Positions 14,436 through 24,814 of a stretch of DNA of 64,000 nucleotides are shown piece by piece. Source of the DNA: Sandaracinaceae bacterium. GTDB taxonomy: Bacteria; Myxococcota_A; Polyangia; Polyangiales; Sandaracinaceae. The position numbers and the translations under genes are program-made. Position 1 is the first letter of the stretch. Each line of letters starts with the position of its first letter. The notes beneath the pieces are model-generated. The model made no database searches. It was not told the DNA's origin and worked only from the letters and a program-made list of their open reading frames with translations. The stretch is from positions 51,092-115,091 of the forward strand of contig JAHBWG010000017.1 of NCBI GenBank assembly GCA_019637095.1, given 5' to 3'.

Positions 14436-15761
14436 ATGAGCGCCTTTGCGAACATCGCGAAGATCCCCGAGCTTCGCCGCCGCATCCTCTTCACGCTGGG
14501 GATGCTCGCGGTCTATCGCGTCGGCATCTTCGTCACGACGCCGGGGGTCGATCGGACCGCGATGCGCGAGTACGTCTCGTCGTCGGCCGGCTTCCTCGGG
14601 ATGTTCAACCTGTTCTCGGGCGGGGCGCTCGAGCAGCTCTCCATCTTCGCGTTGGGCATCATGCCCTACGTCTCGGCGAGCATCATCCTGCAGCTCATGC
14701 AGGTCGTGGTGAAGCCCCTCGAGGAGCTTCGCAAAGAGGGCGAGGCCGGCCAGCGCAAGATCAACCAGTACACGCGCTACGGCACCGTGATCCTGAGCGT
14801 GATCCAGTCGATGAGCATCGCGTTCTGGCTCGAGAGCCTGAACGGCCAGGTGCCCAGCGGCGAGATCGTCCACGATCCGGGCTGGGGCTTCCGCTTCCTC
14901 ACGGTCATCTCGCTGACGACGGGCACCGCGTTCATCATGTGGCTCGGCGAGCAGATCACCGAGCGCGGCCTCGGCAACGGCATCTCGCTCATCATCTTCG
15001 CGGGCATCGTCGCGAGCGTCCCCGACGACTTCTTCCAGCTGTTCAACCAGGCGAGCCTCGGCCAGATCAAGCCGATCGATCTGCTGATGTTCGTCGGCGC
15101 CGCGCTCGGCGTGATCGCGGTGATCTGCTTCTTCGAGCGCGGCCAGCGCCGCCTCCCGATCCACTACGCCAAGCGCATGGTCGGGCGAAAGCTCTACGGC
15201 GGGCAGACCTCGCACCTGCCGTTGCGGGTGAACATGAGCGGCGTGATCCCGCCGATCTTCGCGTCGTCGCTGCTGATGTTCCCGCAGCAGCTCGCGAACT
15301 TCAACGTCCCGCTGATGGCCGACATCAACGACGCCATCGCGCCGGGGAGCTGGCAGTTCACGACGATCTACGTGATCCTCATCATCTTCTTCTGCTTCTT
15401 CTACACGGCGGTCACGTTCCAGCCGGTCGAGGTCGCCGACAACCTCAAGAAGCAGAACGCGTTCATCCCCGGCGTGCGGCCCGGCAAGCAGACGGCCGAC
15501 TACATCGACCGCGTGGTGACGCGGATCACCGTCGGCGGCGCGATCTACGTCGCGGCGGTGTGCACTGTGCCCGACTTCTTCCGCAGCTTCCTCAACATCC
15601 CGATGAGCGTGGCGCAGAGCTGGGGCGGGACCTCGGTGATGATCGTGGTCGGCGTCGCGCTCGACTTCGTCCAGCAGATCGAGTCGCACCTGATCACCCG
15701 CCACTACGAGGGCCTCACGGGCCCGAAGGGCGCGGGGATCCGCAGCCGGAGCCGGGCCTGA
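14436..15761 (+). CDS. secY: Protein translocase subunit SecY
   Basis: The channel-forming subunit of the Sec translocon in the inner membrane. 441 residues, about ten hydrophobic segments. Conserved N-terminal [19 protein letters not shown], the plug-region [19 protein letters not shown], and the cytoplasmic loop motif [16 protein letters not shown]. Normal length and the normal position after rplO. adk starts two bases after its stop. Confidence 0.98.
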   Translation: MSAFANIAKIPELRRRILFTLGMLAVYRVGIFVTTPGVDRTAMREYVSSSAGFLGMFNLFSGGALEQLSIFALGIMPYVSASIILQLMQVVVKPLEELRKEGEAGQRKINQYTRYGTVILSVIQSMSIAFWLESLNGQVPSGEIVHDPGWGFRFLTVISLTTGTAFIMWLGEQITERGLGNGISLIIFAGIVASVPDDFFQLFNQASLGQIKPIDLLMFVGAALGVIAVICFFERGQRRLPIHYAKRMVGRKLYGGQTSHLPLRVNMSGVIPPIFASSLLMFPQQLANFNVPLMADINDAIAPGSWQFTTIYVILIIFFCFFYTAVTFQPVEVADNLKKQNAFIPGVRPGKQTADYIDRVVTRITVGGAIYVAAVCTVPDFFRSFLNIPMSVAQSWGGTSVMIVVGVALDFVQQIESHLITRHYEGLTGPKGAGIRSRSRA

Positions 15762-15763
15762 TC

Positions 15764-16414
15764 ATGGACGTGATCCTCTTCGGGCCCCCCGGCGCGGGCA
15801 AAGGGACGCAGGCGAAGCTGCTCGTCGAGACCCTCGCGATCCCGCAGATCTCGACGGGCGACATGATGCGGGCGGAGCGCGCGAGCGGCTCGGCGCTCGG
15901 CAAGAAGTTCGACGAGTACATGAACCAGGGCCTGCTCGTCCCGGACGACCTGGTCCTCGAGCTCTTCGCGCAGCGGCTCCGGCGCCCGGACGCGGCCGAG
16001 GGCGCGATCTTCGACGGCTTCCCCCGCACGGTGCCGCAGGCCGAGGCCCTCGACGCGAAGCTCGGCGAGCTCGGCCGCCGCGTCGACCGGGTGATCGTCC
16101 TCGAGGTCCCGCTCGATCTCATCATCGAGCGCGTGACCGGGCGGCGGGTTTGCCTGAGCTGTGGACAGACCTACCACGTGCGCTATAGTCCGCCCCCTCC
16201 GTCCGGGGAGTGCAGCTCCTGCGGGGCGAACGACGTCGTCCAGCGCGCGGACGACACGGAGGAGAAGGTGCGGACCCGGGACGCCGGGTACCACCGAGAG
16301 ACGCTCCCGATCCTGGCTCACTACGAGCCCACCGGCGTGGTCGCGAAGATCGACGGCGTCGGCACGATCGAGGAGATCACCGCCCGGGTGTTGGGCGCGC
16401 TCCAGAGGAGCTAG
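15764..16414 (+). CDS. adk: Adenylate kinase
   Basis: Interconverts ATP + AMP and 2 ADP. 216 residues, long form with a LID domain. P-loop GPPGAGKGT at residues 7-15 and the AMP-site motif FDGFPRT. The LID carries four cysteines (C130, C133, C150, C153) that should bind structural zinc. The ATG at 15764 follows secY by two bases. The methionine aminopeptidase gene that often follows is not here. Confidence 0.97.
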   Translation: MDVILFGPPGAGKGTQAKLLVETLAIPQISTGDMMRAERASGSALGKKFDEYMNQGLLVPDDLVLELFAQRLRRPDAAEGAIFDGFPRTVPQAEALDAKLGELGRRVDRVIVLEVPLDLIIERVTGRRVCLSCGQTYHVRYSPPPPSGECSSCGANDVVQRADDTEEKVRTRDAGYHRETLPILAHYEPTGVVAKIDGVGTIEEITARVLGALQRS

Positions 16415-16434
16415 GAGCCGACGAAACGAACGAA

Positions 16435-16647
16435 GTGCCGAACGATAGCGAGCTCGAGGGGATCATCGACGAGGCCTTGCCGCGAGGCCTCTACGCGGTG
16501 CGCCTGGACGACGGACGGAGAGTCCGCGCCACCCTGAGCACCCACGCGAAACGGGTCCTCGTGAAGGTCCTGCCCGGAGATCGGGTCCTCGTGGAGCTCA
16601 GCGCCTTCGACCCCAGCCGAGGTCGCATCACCGGAACGCTCGCCTGA
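16435..16647 (+). CDS. infA: Translation initiation factor IF-1
   Basis: Blocks the A site during initiation. 70 residues with an OB fold, starting at a GTG ([18 protein letters not shown]). The pattern [18 protein letters not shown] and [23 protein letters not shown] aligns along IF-1. It diverges more than its neighbours, lacking the usual MAKED start. An AGGAG overlapping the adk stop may serve as ribosome binding site, though it is far (about 17 bases). Confidence 0.9.
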   Translation: MPNDSELEGIIDEALPRGLYAVRLDDGRRVRATLSTHAKRVLVKVLPGDRVLVELSAFDPSRGRITGTLA

Positions 16648-16658
16648 GAGAAGAAACG

Positions 16659-16772
16659 ATGAAGGTCCGACCCAGCGTCAAGAAGATGTGTGACAAGTGC
16701 AAGATCATTCGCCGCAAGGGTGTGGTCCGCGTCATCTGTGACAACCCTCGTCACAAGCAGAGGCAAGGCTGA
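16659..16772 (+). CDS. rpmJ: 50S ribosomal protein L36
   Basis: A very short protein of 37 residues, starting [19 protein letters not shown]. Zinc ligands C11, C14, C27 and H32 are all present, so this is the zinc-binding (C+) form. It starts 11 bases after infA and ends three bases before rpsM. Confidence 0.96.
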   Translation: MKVRPSVKKMCDKCKIIRRKGVVRVICDNPRHKQRQG

Positions 16773-16775
16773 ATC

Positions 16776-17138
16776 ATGGCTCGTATCTCCGGCGTCGACC
16801 TGCCTGGTCGCAAGCACATCTGGATCTCGCTCCAGTACATCTTCGGGATCGGCCCGCACATCGCGAAGGTGATCTGCGAGCGCGCCGAGATCCCCCTCGA
16901 CAAGAAGGCGGACGATCTCGACGAGAACGAGATCCGTCGGATCCGCGAGGTCATCGACGCCGACTTCAAGGTCGAGGGTGACGCTCGCCGGGAGCGCGCG
17001 ATGAACATCAAGCGCCTCATGGATCTCGGCTGCTACCGCGGCCTCCGTCACCGTAAGGGCCTGCCGGTCCGCGGGCAGCGCACGCACACCAACGCCCGGA
17101 CGCGCAAGGGCCCCCGCCGCGGCGCGATGCGTCGCTGA
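16776..17138 (+). CDS. rpsM: 30S ribosomal protein S13
   Basis: S13 bridges the 30S head to L5. 120 residues. Conserved [34 protein letters not shown], and the C-terminal [20 protein letters not shown]. First gene of the alpha cluster. Confidence 0.98.
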   Translation: MARISGVDLPGRKHIWISLQYIFGIGPHIAKVICERAEIPLDKKADDLDENEIRRIREVIDADFKVEGDARRERAMNIKRLMDLGCYRGLRHRKGLPVRGQRTHTNARTRKGPRRGAMRR

Positions 17139-17167
17139 GCCCCGTTCGGAGCAGCTAGGAGCACTCG

Positions 17168-17560
17168 ATGGCCAAGCCGAAGCAAGCGCGCGCCAAGAAG
17201 AAGGCGAAGAAGAACGTCGCGAACGGGATCGCCCACATCCGCTCGACGTTCAACAACACGATCGTCACGATCACCGATCTCCGCGGCAACGTGGTGTCCT
17301 GGGCGTCGGCCGGCGCGCGCGGCTTCAAGGGCTCGCGCAAGAGCACGCCCTTCGCCGCGCAGCTCGCCGCCGAGGACGCGGCGCGCAAGGCGCAGGACCA
17401 CGGCATGCATTCGGTCGCGATCTTCGTGAAGGGCCCGGGCGCCGGCCGTGAGTCGGCCCTGCGCGCCTTCCAGACCGTCGGGATGAAGGTGACCCTGATC
17501 CGCGACGTGACCCCGATCCCCCACAATGGCTGCCGCCCGCCCAAGCGGCGTCGCGTCTGA
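17168..17560 (+). CDS. rpsK: 30S ribosomal protein S11
   Basis: S11 forms part of the platform near the E site. 130 residues. Conserved [39 protein letters not shown] and the C-terminal [21 protein letters not shown] lies upstream of the ATG. rpsD follows after 16 bases. Confidence 0.98.
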   Translation: MAKPKQARAKKKAKKNVANGIAHIRSTFNNTIVTITDLRGNVVSWASAGARGFKGSRKSTPFAAQLAAEDAARKAQDHGMHSVAIFVKGPGAGRESALRAFQTVGMKVTLIRDVTPIPHNGCRPPKRRRV

Positions 17561-17576
17561 ACGAGAGAGAAGCACC

Positions 17577-18203
17577 GTGGCTCGCTACATCGGACCGTCC
17601 TGCAAGCTCTGCCGCCGCGAGGCGGTCAAGCTCTTCCTCAAGGGAGAGCGCTGCTACACCGACAAGTGCTCCTTCGACCGGCGCCCGTACCCGCCCGGTC
17701 AGCACGGCCAGCGTCGGATGAAGTTCACCGAGTACGGCATCCGCCTGCGCGAGAAGCAGAAGGTCCGCCGGATCTACGGGATGCTCGAGCGTCAGTTCCG
17801 CGCGTACTTCGACCGCGCCGACCGCACGAAGGGCGTCACCGGCGAGCAGTTCCTCGGCCTGCTCGAGCGCCGGCTCGACAGCGTGGCGTACCGCCTCGGC
17901 TTCGCCTGGACGCGCGCGGACGGCCGCCAGCTCGTCCGGCACCGCCACGTGCAGGTCAACGGCAAGACCGTCAACATCCCCTCCTTCCTCGTGAAGCCGG
18001 GCGACGTCGTCTCCATCAAGGAGCGCAGCAAGAACAAGGTCCGCGTGCAGGGCGCCCTCGAGGGCGTGGAGCGCCGCGGCGTGCCGGAGTGGCTGGAGCT
18101 CGACAAGGAGAAGGTCGCCGGCACCATCAAGACCATGCCGAACCGGGAGGAGATCACCCTCCCGATTCAGGAGCAGCTCATCGTCGAGTTCTACTCGCGG
18201 TAG
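17577..18203 (+). CDS. rpsD: 30S ribosomal protein S4, zinc-binding form
   Basis: A primary 16S binder; in E. coli it represses the alpha operon. 208 residues from a GTG start preceded by GAGAGAGAAG. The N-terminal cysteines C9, C12, C26 and C31 (CKLC, CYTDKC) form a zinc knuckle. The S4 RNA-binding domain [20 protein letters not shown] is intact. Confidence 0.98.
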   Translation: MARYIGPSCKLCRREAVKLFLKGERCYTDKCSFDRRPYPPGQHGQRRMKFTEYGIRLREKQKVRRIYGMLERQFRAYFDRADRTKGVTGEQFLGLLERRLDSVAYRLGFAWTRADGRQLVRHRHVQVNGKTVNIPSFLVKPGDVVSIKERSKNKVRVQGALEGVERRGVPEWLELDKEKVAGTIKTMPNREEITLPIQEQLIVEFYSR

Positions 18204-18213
18204 GGGAGAGACC

Positions 18214-19245
18214 ATGGCCGAAGCACACACGCAGTTCATCGCGAAGAACTGGCGCGACCTCATCAAGCCGCGCTCCGTGCCGGTCGATCAGGACAGCCTG
18301 ACCGACTACTACGGGAAGTTCACGTGCGAGCCCCTCGAGCGGACCTTCGGGACGACGCTGGGCAACGCGCTTCGCCGCATCCTCCTGAACTCGCTTCAGG
18401 GCGCCGCGATCACGGCCGTCAAGATCGACGGCGCGCTCCACGAGTTCACCTCGGTGCCGGACGTCGTCGAGGACGTGACCGACATCGTGCTGAACCTCAA
18501 GGAGGTCGTGATCCGGGCGCACACCCCGAAGACGCACACGGTCCGGATCGAGAAGGAGGGCCCCGCGGTCGTCACCGCCGGGGACATCCAGGTCACCGAC
18601 CAGATCGAGGTCCTCAACCCGGACCACGTGATCTGCAGCGTCAGCAAGGGCGGTCGCTTCAGCGCGGAGCTCACGATCAACGTCGGCCGCGGCTACGTCC
18701 CGGCGGACCGCAACAAGCAGCCCGGCCAGCCGATCGGCACCGTGGCGATCGACGCGCTGTTCTCGCCGGTGCGCAAGGTCAACTACACGGTGACCAACGC
18801 CCGCGTCGGCCAGATCACCGACTACGACAAGCTCACCCTCGAGGTCTGGACCAACGGCAGCGTCTCGCCGCAGGACGCGGTGGCGTACGCCGCGAAGATC
18901 CTCAAGGACCAGCTCACCATCTTCATCAACTTCGAGGAGGAGGACGAGAGCCTCCACCGCATCGAGGAAGAGGACGAGCCGCTCAACGAGAACCTGTTCC
19001 GCTCCGTCGAGGAGCTCGAGCTCTCGGTTCGCTCCGCGAACTGCCTCCAGAACGCGAACATCCACCTCATCGGTGAGCTCGTGCAGCGCACCGAGGCGGA
19101 GATGCTGAAGACCAAGAACTTCGGCCGCAAGTCCCTGAAGGAGATCAAGGAGATCCTCGCGGACATGGGGCTGAGCCTCGGCATGAAGATCGACAACTGG
19201 CCTCAGATGGTCGAGCGCTGGAAGGCGCAGCAGGCCACGGTCTGA
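18214..19245 (+). CDS. rpoA: RNA polymerase alpha subunit
   Basis: The assembly platform of RNA polymerase. 343 residues. N-terminal domain with [20 protein letters not shown], then GFVPADRN-like [10 protein letters not shown]. The C-terminal DNA- and activator-binding domain is present ([20 protein letters not shown] and [21 protein letters not shown]). Between them lies an acidic linker rich in Glu (about residues 240-265). Eleven bases after rpsD. Confidence 0.98.
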   Translation: MAEAHTQFIAKNWRDLIKPRSVPVDQDSLTDYYGKFTCEPLERTFGTTLGNALRRILLNSLQGAAITAVKIDGALHEFTSVPDVVEDVTDIVLNLKEVVIRAHTPKTHTVRIEKEGPAVVTAGDIQVTDQIEVLNPDHVICSVSKGGRFSAELTINVGRGYVPADRNKQPGQPIGTVAIDALFSPVRKVNYTVTNARVGQITDYDKLTLEVWTNGSVSPQDAVAYAAKILKDQLTIFINFEEEDESLHRIEEEDEPLNENLFRSVEELELSVRSANCLQNANIHLIGELVQRTEAEMLKTKNFGRKSLKEIKEILADMGLSLGMKIDNWPQMVERWKAQQATV

Positions 19246-19258
19246 ACGAGAGACTCCC

Positions 19259-19765
19259 ATGCGACATCGGAAAGCCGGTCGGAAGTTCGGCCGCAACACC
19301 TCACATCGGCGCGCGATGTTCAGGAACCTCGTCGGGAACCTGGTCCTGCACGAGCGCATCGAGACCACCGAGGCGAAGGCCAAGGAGCTGCGCCGCATCG
19401 CGGAGCGGATGGTCACGCGCGCGACGCGGCTCGACGACGACCTGACGGTCGACGTCAGCAAGCTCGACGACGAGGAGCGGCAGCGCGTGATGGCGCGCCG
19501 CGTCCACGCGCAGCGTCAGGTCGCGAAGTTCCTCCCGCCCCGCCTCACGCGGGCGACCGAGGACGGCGAGGAGGAGACGGTGGACCTCGTCTACAAGCTC
19601 TTCCACGACATCGCGCCGCGCTACATGGAGCGCGTCAAGAACGACCGCGGCGGCGGCTACACGCGCATCACCAAGATGATGCCGCGCAAGGGCGACAACG
19701 CCCCGATGGCGCTGATCGAGTTCCTCGACGCGAACGAGCCCAGCGGCGCCGCCGCCGAGGCGTAG
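19259..19765 (+). CDS. rplQ: 50S ribosomal protein L17
   Basis: Lies near the tunnel exit. 168 residues, against about 120 in most bacteria. The core [38 protein letters not shown] and GGYTRITKM is clear. Extra length comes from an insertion of about 40 residues rich in Asp/Glu/Arg in the middle (about 65-110). It is the last gene of the block. Its stop is 11 bases from the convergent kinase gene, with only a weak five-base hairpin (19764-19782) between. Confidence 0.96.
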   Translation: MRHRKAGRKFGRNTSHRRAMFRNLVGNLVLHERIETTEAKAKELRRIAERMVTRATRLDDDLTVDVSKLDDEERQRVMARRVHAQRQVAKFLPPRLTRATEDGEEETVDLVYKLFHDIAPRYMERVKNDRGGGYTRITKMMPRKGDNAPMALIEFLDANEPSGAAAEA

Positions 19766-19776
19766 CTGCCGACGCG

Positions 19777-20928
19777 TCAGCTCGAGGCGAGCCACCACGT
19801 GAGCCCGAGGGCGGCGAGCAGGCTCGCCGCGGCGAGGCCCACGGTCCACGGGCTCACGCGCCAGGCGGCCGGGAGCGCGAGGGTCGCCTCGTCGTGCGCG
19901 ACCGGATCGGGCGCGGTGCGCTCCTCGGGCGGCGGCTGCCCCGTGTGGCTCGAGCGCATCGCCTGTGCGCGCGCCACGTCGCGCCACGCCTTGGGCCCGA
20001 GCGCGTAGCGTCGCCAGCGCGCCGGGACCTGCGGCGGGGTGGGCGGCGCCCCGCGCTCCGCCTCCCGCACCCGCGCCGCGAGCGCGCGCCGCGCGAGCGC
20101 CTCCTTCGCGATCGGCGCGAGCGTGTCGACGACCTCTCGCGCCGAGCGCGGGCGCCGGCGTGGGTCGAGGGCGACGAGCCGCTCCACGATCGCGACGAGC
20201 GGCGCGGGCGCCTCGAGCCCGCGCAGCGTCGCGGGCTCGGCGCCCGCCTCGATCGCCGGGGTGCGATGGGGCCGCGCGCCGGTCAGGCACTCGAAGAGCA
20301 CCGCGCCGAGCGAGAACAGATCCGCGCTCGCGCTCGTCGGCGCGCGCGGGTCGAGGCGCTCCGGCGCGAGGTAGCCGAGGTTTCCGCGCACGACGAGCGA
20401 GCGGGCCAGGCCCGCGTCGAGCGCCTTGCCGACGCCGAAGTCGGTGAGCTTGACCTCGCCCTCGCGGCTCACCAGTACGTTCGCCGGCGAGACGTCGCGG
20501 TGCAGGATCCGTCGCGCGTGGGCGTGCGCGAGCGCCTCGGCGAGCTCGACGGCCAACAGCGCGACCACCTCGGGCGGCAGCCGCCGATCGCGCTGTCGGC
20601 GCAGGAGCGCCCGCAGGTCGAGCCCCTCGACGAGCTCGAGCGCGAGGTACGGCGCGCCGCGGTCGACTCCGAAGTCCACCAGCCGCGCGATCGCGCGATG
20701 CGAGAGCGCCGCGACGAGCCGGCCCTCGCGCGCGAAGAGCGCGTGGAGCTCGGGCTCTGGGGCGAGCGCCGGGAGGATCCGCTTCACGCAGACCCGCTGG
20801 ACGGGCCCGGCCTCGCCGCCCACCCGCCGCTCCGCCTCGAACACCTCCGCCATCCCGCCGCTCCCGAGCCGCCGGGTCACCCGGAAGGGGCCGATCCAGG
20901 CGGGTACCGCGTCGCCGTGCTCCGTCAT
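19777..20928 (-). CDS. Membrane-anchored serine/threonine protein kinase
   Basis: A 383-residue Hanks-type kinase. Glycine loop GSGGMAEVF at 22-30, likely ATP lysine at 49, catalytic HRDVSPANV from 143, and DFG at 163-165; PERLDPR matches the activation-segment end. After the kinase domain (to about 280) is a linker rich in Ala/Arg/Pro. A single C-terminal hydrophobic helix (about 359-380) would anchor it with the kinase in the cytoplasm. Myxobacteria encode many such kinases; the substrate is unknown. It converges on rplQ and diverges from the gene at 21024. GGAGGC precedes the ATG. Confidence 0.93.
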   Translation of the reverse strand: MTEHGDAVPAWIGPFRVTRRLGSGGMAEVFEAERRVGGEAGPVQRVCVKRILPALAPEPELHALFAREGRLVAALSHRAIARLVDFGVDRGAPYLALELVEGLDLRALLRRQRDRRLPPEVVALLAVELAEALAHAHARRILHRDVSPANVLVSREGEVKLTDFGVGKALDAGLARSLVVRGNLGYLAPERLDPRAPTSASADLFSLGAVLFECLTGARPHRTPAIEAGAEPATLRGLEAPAPLVAIVERLVALDPRRRPRSAREVVDTLAPIAKEALARRALAARVREAERGAPPTPPQVPARWRRYALGPKAWRDVARAQAMRSSHTGQPPPEERTAPDPVAHDEATLALPAAWRVSPWTVGLAAASLLAALGLTWWLASS

Positions 20929-21023
20929 CCGTGCCTCCGTGGCCGCTCATCGGCGCGGGCTCGATGGCGTTTCGTCGACGGCCATCGATTGCGCAGCCCC
21001 CCATGGAGTGAGACGTTCGAAGC

Positions 21024-21605
21024 GTGGTCGGTCACCGGCCAGCGGTCGTTGCGTACCTGGCGCTCGCCATGCAGGCCTGCGTCGCGTCGGATCCCTGCGC
21101 TCAGCTCGTGGACCCCGCGCGCGGCGCGCTGTGCGAGCTTCCGCCCGAGAGCCTCGAGGAGCTGTGGCGCTCCCTGCGCGTCCACGCCACCGTCGCCGCG
21201 CTCGTCGTCGACTGCGCGCCGCCGGCGGCGGCCTTTCCGAGCGTCGGTCCCGAGGAGAGGCCCGGTGTCTACTGGGCGCGTTGCATCCACCAGGGGAGCT
21301 GCGTCGTCGCGGATTCCCTCGGCTACTCGGTCCCGGCCGAAGTCGTGCTCCACGCCGGGACCGTCGTTGGGTACTGGGCCGACGAGGGCGGCGCACCGAG
21401 CGAGGTCGACTGGCCCGCGCCTCAGCCCACCTGCCTGCGCGCCGCGGAGGCCTACCCGACCGGGCGCGTGCTCGCGATCGTGAACGGCGGGGACGGGCGC
21501 TTCAACCTCCTCCACGCCGCCGCGATCGGGGCCGACGGCAGGGTCTCGGGCGCCGGCACGTCGGACCCCGCGCCGGTACCGCTCGACGAGTTCCGCGCGA
21601 GGTAG
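21024..21605 (+). CDS. Hypothetical secreted or lipoprotein-like protein
   Basis: 193 residues from a GTG. The N-terminus (VVAYLALAMQAC) is a short hydrophobic segment ending in cysteine, so it may be a lipoprotein, although the lipobox (MQAC) is poor. The mature part has six further cysteines, which suits an exported protein with disulfides. I recognise no domain. It is divergent from the kinase and converges on the gene ending at 21610. The start is uncertain; no strong ribosome binding site is visible. Confidence 0.6.
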   Translation: MVGHRPAVVAYLALAMQACVASDPCAQLVDPARGALCELPPESLEELWRSLRVHATVAALVVDCAPPAAAFPSVGPEERPGVYWARCIHQGSCVVADSLGYSVPAEVVLHAGTVVGYWADEGGAPSEVDWPAPQPTCLRAAEAYPTGRVLAIVNGGDGRFNLLHAAAIGADGRVSGAGTSDPAPVPLDEFRAR

Positions 21606-21609
21606 CTCG

Positions 21610-23139
21610 CTACGCGGCGTCGGGGAGGGTGGCGTCGGCCTCGTCGATCGTGTCCTCGGGCGACGGAGGCGGGACGCGCTCGTCCACGCGCGTCGGGCGT
21701 CGCGGGCGCCACAGGAGCGCGAGGCCGAGCAGCACCAGGAGCAGCGCGGCGGCCATCCCCCAGCGCGCGCGCGCGGGCGAGGCGTCGTGGGCGCGCACGA
21801 CCGCGGGCGGCGCCAGGCCCGCGAGCGCGGCCTGCGCGACCGGCTCCTCGGGATCGTCGGCGAGCACCCGCGCGAACGCCGCCTGGTCCCACACCCCACG
21901 CGCCGCCGCGCGCTGCGCGCGCACGAGCTCGACGCGCGCCCGCCAGCGGGGCGCGTCCGCCGCCTCGGGCGCCAGCCGCAGCGCGCGCCGGAAGTCCGTC
22001 TCCGCTCGATCCAGCCGGTTGGCGACGAGCGCGCGGTCGCCGAGCAGCGCGTAGGCGCTCGCGACGGGCAGCGGGTCCTCGAGCTCCGGCGCCCGCGCGA
22101 GCACGTCGTCGTAGGCGCGCCGCATCGCCTCGAGGTCGCCGGCCTCGCGCGCCGCCGCGCCGGCCGCGAGCCCGGCGCGCACGGGCTCGAGCCGCTGCGC
22201 GTCCTGGTGCGCGTAGAGCGCGCTCGAGACCCGCTCCCAGCCCCACTCGCGCGGCGCCGGCTCGCCGGTCGCGCCGTGGTAGGCGGTGCGCAGGATCCAG
22301 ATCCCGTTGCCGCCGTACGTGCGCATCGCGTCGCGCGCGGCGCGCCGGATCGCGCGGCGACGGTGGCCCGTGTAGGAGATCGTCACGCGCATGGCGGACT
22401 GCACGCGGTGATCGGCGTAGGCGCGCAGCACGTCGGGGAGGCGGTCCGGCTCGAGCGCGGGGATGGCGCGGCCGGGGTTCTCCCCGCCGAGTGTGGTGAA
22501 CGCCTCGCGGCTCCAGTCGCGCACGTGCCGGTTGCGGTGCCCGCGCGCCTCGATGGCGAGCGCGAGCAGCGCGCTGCGGCGCCGGCGCACCCAGCCGCGC
22601 GCCTCCGGCAGCCAGAGCCCGTCGTCGAGGCCGACCAGCGCGAGCGCCGCCCGCTGCGCTTCGAGCGTGTCCATCGCCTCGAGGGCCACCCACAGGATCG
22701 CCGGCTCGGCCATCGCGACGACGCGGGCGCGCTCGTTCGGGAACCGGTGCGTCTCGCCGAGCTCCGCCATCGCACCGCGCACGATGTCGGGGTAGGCGTC
22801 CTCGGTGCGCCCGCGGCGGCGGAACCGGCTCATGATCTCCGACGCCCAGTTGGCCGGCGGGCGGTCGCGGCGAAGCACCTCGAGCCGGCCGCGGATGGCG
22901 GGCAGGTCGTCGGTGCCGAGCGACGCGAGGGCGGCGCGCGCGGCCTCGCGCTCGCTCGCCTCGGCGTGCCCGAGCTGCGCCGCGAGCGCGCCGAGCCGCT
23001 CCACCTCGGCCGACTGCGGCGACAGCACGGAGACGTCCTGCGCGAGCGCGGGCGCGCCGAGCGAGAGGATCGCCGCGAGCGCCGCCGCGATCAGGGGACG
23101 ATTCGGAAGTCGGGGAACTCGCCGGTGTAGCTTCGCCAT
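21610..23139 (-). CDS. HEAT/TPR repeat envelope protein
   Basis: 509 residues from the ATG at 23139, which gives a signal peptide ([19 protein letters not shown], cleavage after about residue 34). The start lies inside the acylphosphatase gene in another frame (49-base overlap); no better start exists after that gene ends. The body has alpha-helical repeats of the HEAT type ([20 protein letters not shown] and similar) and later TPR-like units ([19 protein letters not shown]). One transmembrane helix near the end ([18 protein letters not shown]) leaves an acidic cytoplasmic tail. Function unknown; probably protein-protein contacts in the periplasm. Confidence 0.75.
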   Translation of the reverse strand: MAKLHRRVPRLPNRPLIAAALAAILSLGAPALAQDVSVLSPQSAEVERLGALAAQLGHAEASEREAARAALASLGTDDLPAIRGRLEVLRRDRPPANWASEIMSRFRRRGRTEDAYPDIVRGAMAELGETHRFPNERARVVAMAEPAILWVALEAMDTLEAQRAALALVGLDDGLWLPEARGWVRRRRSALLALAIEARGHRNRHVRDWSREAFTTLGGENPGRAIPALEPDRLPDVLRAYADHRVQSAMRVTISYTGHRRRAIRRAARDAMRTYGGNGIWILRTAYHGATGEPAPREWGWERVSSALYAHQDAQRLEPVRAGLAAGAAAREAGDLEAMRRAYDDVLARAPELEDPLPVASAYALLGDRALVANRLDRAETDFRRALRLAPEAADAPRWRARVELVRAQRAAARGVWDQAAFARVLADDPEEPVAQAALAGLAPPAVVRAHDASPARARWGMAAALLLVLLGLALLWRPRRPTRVDERVPPPSPEDTIDEADATLPDAA

Positions 23140-23369
23140 CGCGTCTCGATCCGGTCGACGCGCGCGGTCGCGGGCCCGCTCTGGGCCCACGCGAGGAGGT
23201 CTTTGACCTGATCCTCCTCGCCCTCGGCCACGAGCTCCACGGCGCCGTCGGTCCGGTTCTTCACCCAGCCGGTGAGCCCGAGCTGGCGGGCCTCGCGTTG
23301 CGCCGAGGCACGGAAGTAGACGCCCTGGACCCGACCGCGCACGACGAGATGAATTCGTTTCTGTGCCAT
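23091..23369 (-). CDS. acyP: Acylphosphatase
   Basis: Hydrolyses carboxyl-phosphate bonds. 92 residues, the standard size. Catalytic signature [18 protein letters not shown] (arginine in the phosphate loop) and the partner asparagine in [21 protein letters not shown] strong GGAGGTGG precedes the ATG. Its 3' end overlaps the next minus-strand gene by 49 bases. Divergent from rpmE. Confidence 0.95.
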   Translation of the reverse strand: MAQKRIHLVVRGRVQGVYFRASAQREARQLGLTGWVKNRTDGAVELVAEGEEDQVKDLLAWAQSGPATARVDRIETRWRSYTGEFPDFRIVP

Positions 23370-23452
23370 CTGGGGACCACCTCCCTCCTAACCCGACGCC
23401 CCGTAGCGCTCCAAGAAACCGGCGGCCAGCGCGGACGAGCGAGCGCGCGATC

Positions 23453-23507
23453 TTGCGGGGGGGCCTCCGATCCACTAGATCTCCCGGCCCTCCTATCCGC
23501 GGAGGGC
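23453..23507 (+). promoter_or_regulatory. rpmE promoter and leader hairpin
   Basis: A promoter-like pair TTGCGG (23453-23458) and TAGATC (23476-23481), spaced 17, lies between acyP and rpmE. Just downstream a seven-base-pair hairpin (GCCCTCC 23487-23493 with GGAGGGC 23501-23507, loop of seven) ends 13 bases before the ATG. An AAAGG at 23509-23513 can serve as ribosome binding site. Confidence 0.45.
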
Positions 23508-23520
23508 GAAAGGCTGCGTC

Positions 23521-23793
23521 ATGCGAGAGGGAATCCACCCCGAGTACCAAGAGGCCACCATCACCTGCGCCTGCGGGTCCTCGTTCACGACCCGCTCGAC
23601 CGCGGGCTCGTTCAACGTCGACATCTGCAGCGAGTGCCACCCGTTCTACACGGGCAAGCAGCGCATGGTCGACACCGCCGGCCGCGTCGAGAAGTTCCGC
23701 CAGAAGTTCGCGAAGGCGGAGAAGATCAAGAAGGACAAGGCCGACCGCGAGGAGGCCAAGGCGGCCGAGCCGAGTCAGACTGACGCCGGGTGA
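23521..23793 (+). CDS. rpmE: 50S ribosomal protein L31, zinc form
   Basis: L31 bridges the subunits at the central protuberance. 90 residues, with the zinc-binding cysteines C16, C18, C36 and C39 (TCACGS and [14 protein letters not shown]). The C-terminal half beyond the normal 70 residues is a lysine/glutamate-rich tail. GTGA overlap with the following gene; rpmE, DUF1385 and prfA appear to be one operon, an arrangement known from other bacteria. Confidence 0.97.
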   Translation: MREGIHPEYQEATITCACGSSFTTRSTAGSFNVDICSECHPFYTGKQRMVDTAGRVEKFRQKFAKAEKIKKDKADREEAKAAEPSQTDAG

Positions 23794-24812
23794 GCGAAGC
23801 TTCGAAGCCGTACATCGGCGGCCAGGCCGTCATCGAGGGCGTCATGATGCGCGCCCCCGGGTGCCTGTCCGTCGCGGTGCGCAAGCCGGGTGGCGCGATC
23901 GCCGTCCGCGAGGGGCCGGTGCGCTCGAAGGTCGCGGGCAACAAGCTGGCGAAGCTGCCGTTCGTGCGCGGCGTCGCCACGCTCGTCGAGTCGCTCTCGA
24001 TCGGCTACGGCGCGCTGCGCTTCAGCGCGGAGCAGCAGCTCACGGACGAGGAGCGCGAGAAGGCCGGGGCGAGCTCCGGCGGCGGCATGATGATGCTGAC
24101 CACGCTGCTCGCGCTCGGGCTGTTCATGGCCGCGCCGCAGCTCGCGGCGGAGGGCACGAGCCGCCTCTTCGGCGTCGAGCTCGCCGTCGACCGCTGGCAG
24201 TTCCACGCGCTGACCGGCGGCTTCAAGCTGCTGATCTTCACGCTCTACCTCTTCGGCATCAGCCGGCTGCCCGAGATCCGGCGCGTGTTCCAGTACCACG
24301 GGGCCGAGCACAAGACGATCTTCGCCTACGAGGCCGGTCTCCCGCTCACCGTCGAGAACGTGCAGAAGCAATCGACGTTGCACCCTCGGTGCGGCACGAC
24401 CTTCCTCGTCGTCGTGATCTTCGTCTCGGTGGTCGCGGGCAGCTTCGTCACGCCGCTGCTGATGCCCGAGTGGGCGACGGGCCGCTTCGAGCAGAACGTG
24501 ATCACGCTGCTCGTGCGCATCGCGCTCTTGCCGCCCGTCGCCGCCATCAGCTACGAGCTCCAGCGGCTGAGCGCGCGGTTCTGCACTACCGGGCCGCTCC
24601 AGGTCCTGCTCTGGCCGGGGTTCCTCTTCCAGAAGATCACCACGCGCGAGCCCGACGACGCGCAGGTCGAGATCGCGATCGCCGCGATGCGCGCGGCGAT
24701 GTGGCGCGAGGCGAACGCCGAGGCGAAGGCCGACGAGGAGCCGCTCGTGTTCGAGAGCTTCGCGAGCTTCCTCGAGGGCGTCGAGTCCTCGCTGCGTCCG
24801 AAGAGCGCCTGA
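23790..24812 (+). CDS. DUF1385 family membrane protein
   Basis: 340 residues from a GTG that overlaps the rpmE stop. Recognised as DUF1385 by [20 protein letters not shown] at the start and by [15 protein letters not shown] and [13 protein letters not shown] in the middle. Four or so hydrophobic segments suggest an inner-membrane protein. Genes of this family often sit next to rpmE and prfA, as here; the molecular role is not established. prfA starts two bases after its stop. Confidence 0.93.
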   Translation: MSEASKPYIGGQAVIEGVMMRAPGCLSVAVRKPGGAIAVREGPVRSKVAGNKLAKLPFVRGVATLVESLSIGYGALRFSAEQQLTDEEREKAGASSGGGMMMLTTLLALGLFMAAPQLAAEGTSRLFGVELAVDRWQFHALTGGFKLLIFTLYLFGISRLPEIRRVFQYHGAEHKTIFAYEAGLPLTVENVQKQSTLHPRCGTTFLVVVIFVSVVAGSFVTPLLMPEWATGRFEQNVITLLVRIALLPPVAAISYELQRLSARFCTTGPLQVLLWPGFLFQKITTREPDDAQVEIAIAAMRAAMWREANAEAKADEEPLVFESFASFLEGVESSLRPKSA

Positions 24813-24814
24813 CC

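Noticed and set aside
13443..15704. 753-codon minus-strand frame opposite rplO-secY
   Set aside because: Same GC shadow effect; rplO and secY are certain on the other strand.
16160..16200. TATAGT box inside adk as a promoter for infA
   Set aside because: No -35 at proper spacing and located in coding sequence for the LID; could not be supported.
19764..19782. AGCTG/CAGCT hairpin between rplQ and the kinase
   Set aside because: Only five base pairs with a nine-base loop; too weak to call a terminator.
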